From positions 1,181,361 through 1,245,360 of the forward strand of contig NZ_LJIX01000006.1 of NCBI RefSeq assembly GCF_001420595.1: DNA of 64,000 nucleotides, written 5' to 3'. Below the pieces are notes generated by a model. That model searched no databases and was not told where the DNA came from. It saw only the letters and a program-made list of their open reading frames with translations. The position numbers and the translations under genes were made by a program. Origin of the DNA: Cytobacillus solani. Its GTDB lineage: Bacteria > Bacillota > Bacilli > Bacillales > Cytobacillaceae. This document shows, piece by piece, positions 61,437 through 64,000 of the stretch (its first letter is position 1; each line of letters starts with the position of its first letter).

Positions 61437-62333
61437 GAGTAAATGCAGGAAAGGAATGGTCATAAAATCTTCCACAACAATGTTTTCATCTGTAAATGGA
61501 TGGGGAATGACAAGCTTTCCTGCATGCAGTGCTTGTCTCTCGAATAAGGGTTTTCCCCCATATAGTTTATCTCCAACGATTGGATGTCCAATAAAACTTA
61601 AATGAACACGAATTTGATGTGTTCTACCTGTTTCAAGCTGACATTGGATGAGGGAAAGATCTTGCCTAGGACTGTATTCGAGCAGCTCGTAGTGGGTTAT
61701 AGCGGGCTGTCCTGATGAAGATACACGCCTTTTCGTGGGGTGATGCCGGTCGCGGCCAATAGGTTCTTGAATGGTTCCTTTTTTCCTTTTTATTCGGCCG
61801 TGGACGAGTGCAAAATACGTTCGTTTAATGGATCTTTCCTCAAGCATTTTATCTAAAATCGATCCAGCAAGTGAGTGCTTCGCAAATAAAATGGCCCCAG
61901 TTGTATCACGATCTAGACGGTGTACATGCTTAATTTTTCGCTGCTCGCCTTTTGCCTGTAAATAAAACGCTGCAGCATTTGCCAATGTGTTTGTTTGCTC
62001 GGGTGAATTAGGGTGTGTATCCATGTTTGCCGGTTTATTAAACACAATCATGTGCTCGTCCTCATAAAGAACATCAACCTCATGATAGGCTGGAATGACA
62101 CCAAAATCCTCTTCCATAAAAAGTTTAAGCTGAAGTCGATCACTTTCCTTTAGAGGCTGATTCCAATTAATCAGTTCTCCATTTACCTTTACATGCATTT
62201 CCATTCTAATTGTATGTATTTGTTTCTTTGGTGCTTTCCACACAATCCTAAATAAATCATCTATAGAATAGCCTTCCCATTTCGAAGGCAATGTCATTTC
62301 AAACCATTCACCAAAACATTTTGTCCGTATCAT
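61428..62333 (-). CDS. RluA-family pseudouridine synthase
   Basis: Protein of 301 aa converting uridine to pseudouridine in RNA. N-terminal S4-like region (residues about 10-85), FNKPANMDTHPNSPEQ, the catalytic motif HRLDRDTTGAILFAK with the nucleophilic aspartate, and C-terminal ETGRTHQIRVHLSFIGHPIVG. ATG 62333 follows AAAAGGAG at a 5-nt spacing; TTG 62354 overlaps upstream sequence without a site. Target could be 23S rRNA or tRNA; the paralogue (YhcT-like from the neighbouring yhcU) cannot be fixed. Confidence 0.92.
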   Translation of the reverse strand: MIRTKCFGEWFEMTLPSKWEGYSIDDLFRIVWKAPKKQIHTIRMEMHVKVNGELINWNQPLKESDRLQLKLFMEEDFGVIPAYHEVDVLYEDEHMIVFNKPANMDTHPNSPEQTNTLANAAAFYLQAKGEQRKIKHVHRLDRDTTGAILFAKHSLAGSILDKMLEERSIKRTYFALVHGRIKRKKGTIQEPIGRDRHHPTKRRVSSSGQPAITHYELLEYSPRQDLSLIQCQLETGRTHQIRVHLSFIGHPIVGDKLYGGKPLFERQALHAGKLVIPHPFTDENIVVEDFMTIPFLHLLKK

Positions 62334-62506
62334 TCTATTCTCCTTTTTAGTCAATCCAATTATTTACAGTGCGTGTTTGCCCTTGTCCTATCTGTATTTT
62401 AACCGTTTCATGGATTTAATTACCACCCGAAAACTAGAAGTGGATGTGATATTCTTATTGTATATTACAAAATAGTTACAAGGGATTATAAAGGTGGGTT
62501 TTATCG

Positions 62507-62905
62507 GTGAAAATCGTATTTGCATCAACTCCTGAACAAGAAGAAGAAATCAGGAAGCTTGTACAAAGAATGTATTCTACTATTTTTCCAAATTATTTTC
62601 CAGATGAAGATATTAAAGAATTTGAGCAATTAGATGTGTTACATACTTCAACTAGACATTTTGAATATTTTGGCACATTAAAGGAAGCCTATCAAGTGAT
62701 TGTCAGCTTACAAATTATCACAGCTATTCTGGAAACAGAGAAACTGGAGGAAAGGTACGAAAAAATTTTCGAAAAAAATGTAAATATTTTACAAGATTTC
62801 GGTTTGTCTTTTCCATTTACCTTTAGTAACTTTTTTCATGGAAAAGTGATGAAGAATGATATGCTCAGCATGTACACAAAGGCTGCAAATGAATTATTAA
62901 TTTGA
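62507..62905 (+). CDS. yhcU: YhcU family protein (DUF5365)
   Basis: Protein of 132 aa matching B. subtilis YhcU: MKIVFASTPEQEEEIRKLVQ, YFPDEDIKEFEQLDVLH and a helical C-terminus. GTG start with an AAGGTGGG site. In B. subtilis yhcT (an RluA-type synthase) and yhcU are neighbours, and here they diverge, which supports the assignment. Function unknown. Confidence 0.85.
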   Translation: MKIVFASTPEQEEEIRKLVQRMYSTIFPNYFPDEDIKEFEQLDVLHTSTRHFEYFGTLKEAYQVIVSLQIITAILETEKLEERYEKIFEKNVNILQDFGLSFPFTFSNFFHGKVMKNDMLSMYTKAANELLI

Positions 62906-62913
62906 ATAATAAA

Positions 62914-62945
62914 ATGCCTGCAAATTTTTTTGCAGGCGTTTTTTT
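62914..62945. terminator. Terminator between yhcU and the thioredoxin-like gene
   Basis: GCCTGCAA (62916-62923) pairs with TTGCAGGC (62930-62937), followed by GTTTTTTT; A/T runs on both sides suit convergent use. Confidence 0.85.
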
Positions 62946-62953
62946 AGTGTAGA

Positions 62954-63424
62954 TTACTTTGTATTTTCTTCAAACCATTTTTCAAATACTTCTTTTTCCT
63001 GATACCCAGTTATGCGATTTACTTCTTTACCAGCTTTGTATTGAACAATGGTTGGAGTTTCTTTAATTCCATATTGATCCCAGCCATTTTCAAATTCAAG
63101 CAGATTAAACTGTGTAAGATTTATATTCATATCCTTAGCAAGTGGTGAGACCACTGGTGTTGTTCTTTGACAGTGAGAGCAAGTCGGGCTATAAAAATAA
63201 ACCGTTACATCCTCTTTTTTATCAAGCTTTTTCTCTAATTGATCAGGAAGGATTAAATTTTGATAATTTGGATCATCCATTTGTGCAATTGTTTCAGGAT
63301 GAAGGTTGCTTTTTCCATATGGATTCTCTTCTGTAATCTTTTCTTCATTTTGCATTTTTGTTAGTAATGCAACAGCTCCGAATAAAAGGATGATTACTGC
63401 TAAAAAAATAAAAACCTTTTTCAC
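62954..63424 (-). CDS. Membrane-anchored thioredoxin-fold protein
   Basis: Protein of 156 aa: N-terminal membrane anchor (VFIFLAVIILLFGAVALLT), then a thioredoxin-like domain with the active site YFYSPTCSHCQRTTP (CSHC) and the cis-proline in KETPTIVQYKAG. It should act outside the membrane in disulfide exchange. One base separates it from the BdbC gene, with which it forms an operon. BdbA- or BdbD-like partner role is inferred. Confidence 0.9.
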   Translation of the reverse strand: MKKVFIFLAVIILLFGAVALLTKMQNEEKITEENPYGKSNLHPETIAQMDDPNYQNLILPDQLEKKLDKKEDVTVYFYSPTCSHCQRTTPVVSPLAKDMNINLTQFNLLEFENGWDQYGIKETPTIVQYKAGKEVNRITGYQEKEVFEKWFEENTK

Positions 63425-63862
63425 TTATGCTGCCTCCTTTGACTTTTTCCATAGTAGATAACTGCAAATGAAAATAATGATAAAAGCGATTAATGCTAAA
63501 AATGGGATTGTAATAAATCCGAGCCAATTTATATATTGTCCAGTGCACGGAACTCTTCCGCATGAAGCAGCATGGTCTGCTAAAAAAGAAATCTTTTGGA
63601 TTGAGTAATGGTATAGAGAGATGCAGCCGCCTATTGCAGAAAGCACCATTGTATAAATACTAATCCGAAAATCCTTCTTAACGACAGCGATGCCTAATAT
63701 GATGACCATTGGATACATAAGGATTCGCTGATACCAGCATAGCGTACAAGGTTCATATTGACGGATTTCTGAAAAATAGAGGCTTCCGAACATGGCAAGA
63801 ACGGATGCAGCCCATGAAACAAATAACCATGTTTCCCTTTGATCTTTTTTTGTTTTCTCCAT
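63425..63862 (-). CDS. bdbC: DsbB-type thiol-disulfide oxidoreductase (BdbC-like)
   Basis: Membrane protein of 145 aa with four hydrophobic segments and two external cysteine pairs: CTLC near residue 39 and CGRVPC near residue 100, as in BdbC/DsbB. It passes electrons from the periplasmic-side partner to quinone. ATG 63862 follows GGAGGA at 7 nt; TTG 63877 overlaps the site. Transcribed first in the pair with the CSHC thioredoxin. The upstream 63880-64000 is AT-rich and holds no gene. Confidence 0.93.
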   Translation of the reverse strand: MEKTKKDQRETWLFVSWAASVLAMFGSLYFSEIRQYEPCTLCWYQRILMYPMVIILGIAVVKKDFRISIYTMVLSAIGGCISLYHYSIQKISFLADHAASCGRVPCTGQYINWLGFITIPFLALIAFIIIFICSYLLWKKSKEAA

Positions 63863-64000
63863 CTTATACTCCTCCAATAGATAATTACGATAAAATTATG
63901 ACCTACTGTCCTGCCTTTGTAAATCAACATTATCACAAAATCCTTGTTTGTTCTGAGTTTCGTCATAGTTTTGACATTCATTGATACAAATAATATCGTA

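Overview
The window comes from a low-GC, endospore-forming Bacillaceae chromosome (Bacillus sensu lato; species not determinable from sequence alone). The evidence is strong AGGAGG-type ribosome sites, many TTG and GTG starts, clear rho-independent terminators, and gene sets characteristic of bacilli: queG-yhbB-trmL-prkA-yhbH with a sigma-E-like promoter before prkA, ykaA-pit, bdbC, yhcU, tcyP, yitT and a FeuABC/BesA-type siderophore locus.

Layout. 1-5.3 kb: ABC exporter of the BceAB/YxdLM type, a YxeA-like peptide, a two-component system and a methyltransferase. 5.4-9.1 kb: XRE-AbrB regulator with an MGT glycosyltransferase, SRPBCC and VOC proteins, and a frameshifted DNA-alkylation-repair gene. 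9.2-9.6 kb: array of 52-bp repeats. 9.8-14 kb: SDR/TetR divergent pair, MscS channel, DUF4317 protein. 14.2-14.4 kb: 51-bp repeats. 14.5-17.9 kb: YitT, EamA exporter and MocR regulator. 17.9-23.1 kb: PhnDCEE transporter behind PhoP-box-like repeats, divergent from a cytoplasmic 5'-nucleotidase-like enzyme. 23.1-27.9 kb: ferri-siderophore importer plus esterase behind a Fur box. 28-34.7 kb: SLH surface protein, decayed EIIA piece, GlcNAc-type PTS EIICB, 52-bp repeat array, iron-dependent alcohol dehydrogenase. 34.8-43.4 kb: tRNA-Gly, B3/4 protein, queG, yhbB, trmL, prkA, a second 52-bp array, yhbH. 43.4-46.7 kb: AT-rich interval of unrecognised small genes closed by a second, diverged copy of the yhbH 3' end. 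46.8-64 kb: RidA, deoxyribosyltransferase-like protein, UbiB/AarF kinase, a cyclase gene cut to 21 codons at a repeat array, MBL hydrolase, CoA-pyrophosphatase-type Nudix, proC, tcyP, POT peptide transporter, NCS2 purine permease, pit-ykaA, Fnr-site-linked di-haem peroxidase lipoprotein, GlsB, RluA-type pseudouridine synthase, yhcU and a thiol-disulfide pair.

Most of this is housekeeping and nutrient uptake: phosphate (PhnDCEE, Pit), iron (siderophore import and hydrolysis), GlcNAc, cystine, peptides and purines, each next to a plausible operator. No phage, transposase, CRISPR or restriction system is visible. The most unusual signals are the intergenic arrays. Four have 51-52 bp periods (about five helical turns); two of them, 32 kb apart, carry the same GTCCGAA-N11-TTCGGAC core and look like one family in opposite orientations. 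Next in interest is the yhbH 3'-end duplication, which looks like the scar of an integrated element. Third is the PhoP-box-like promoter of phnD and its enzyme neighbour.
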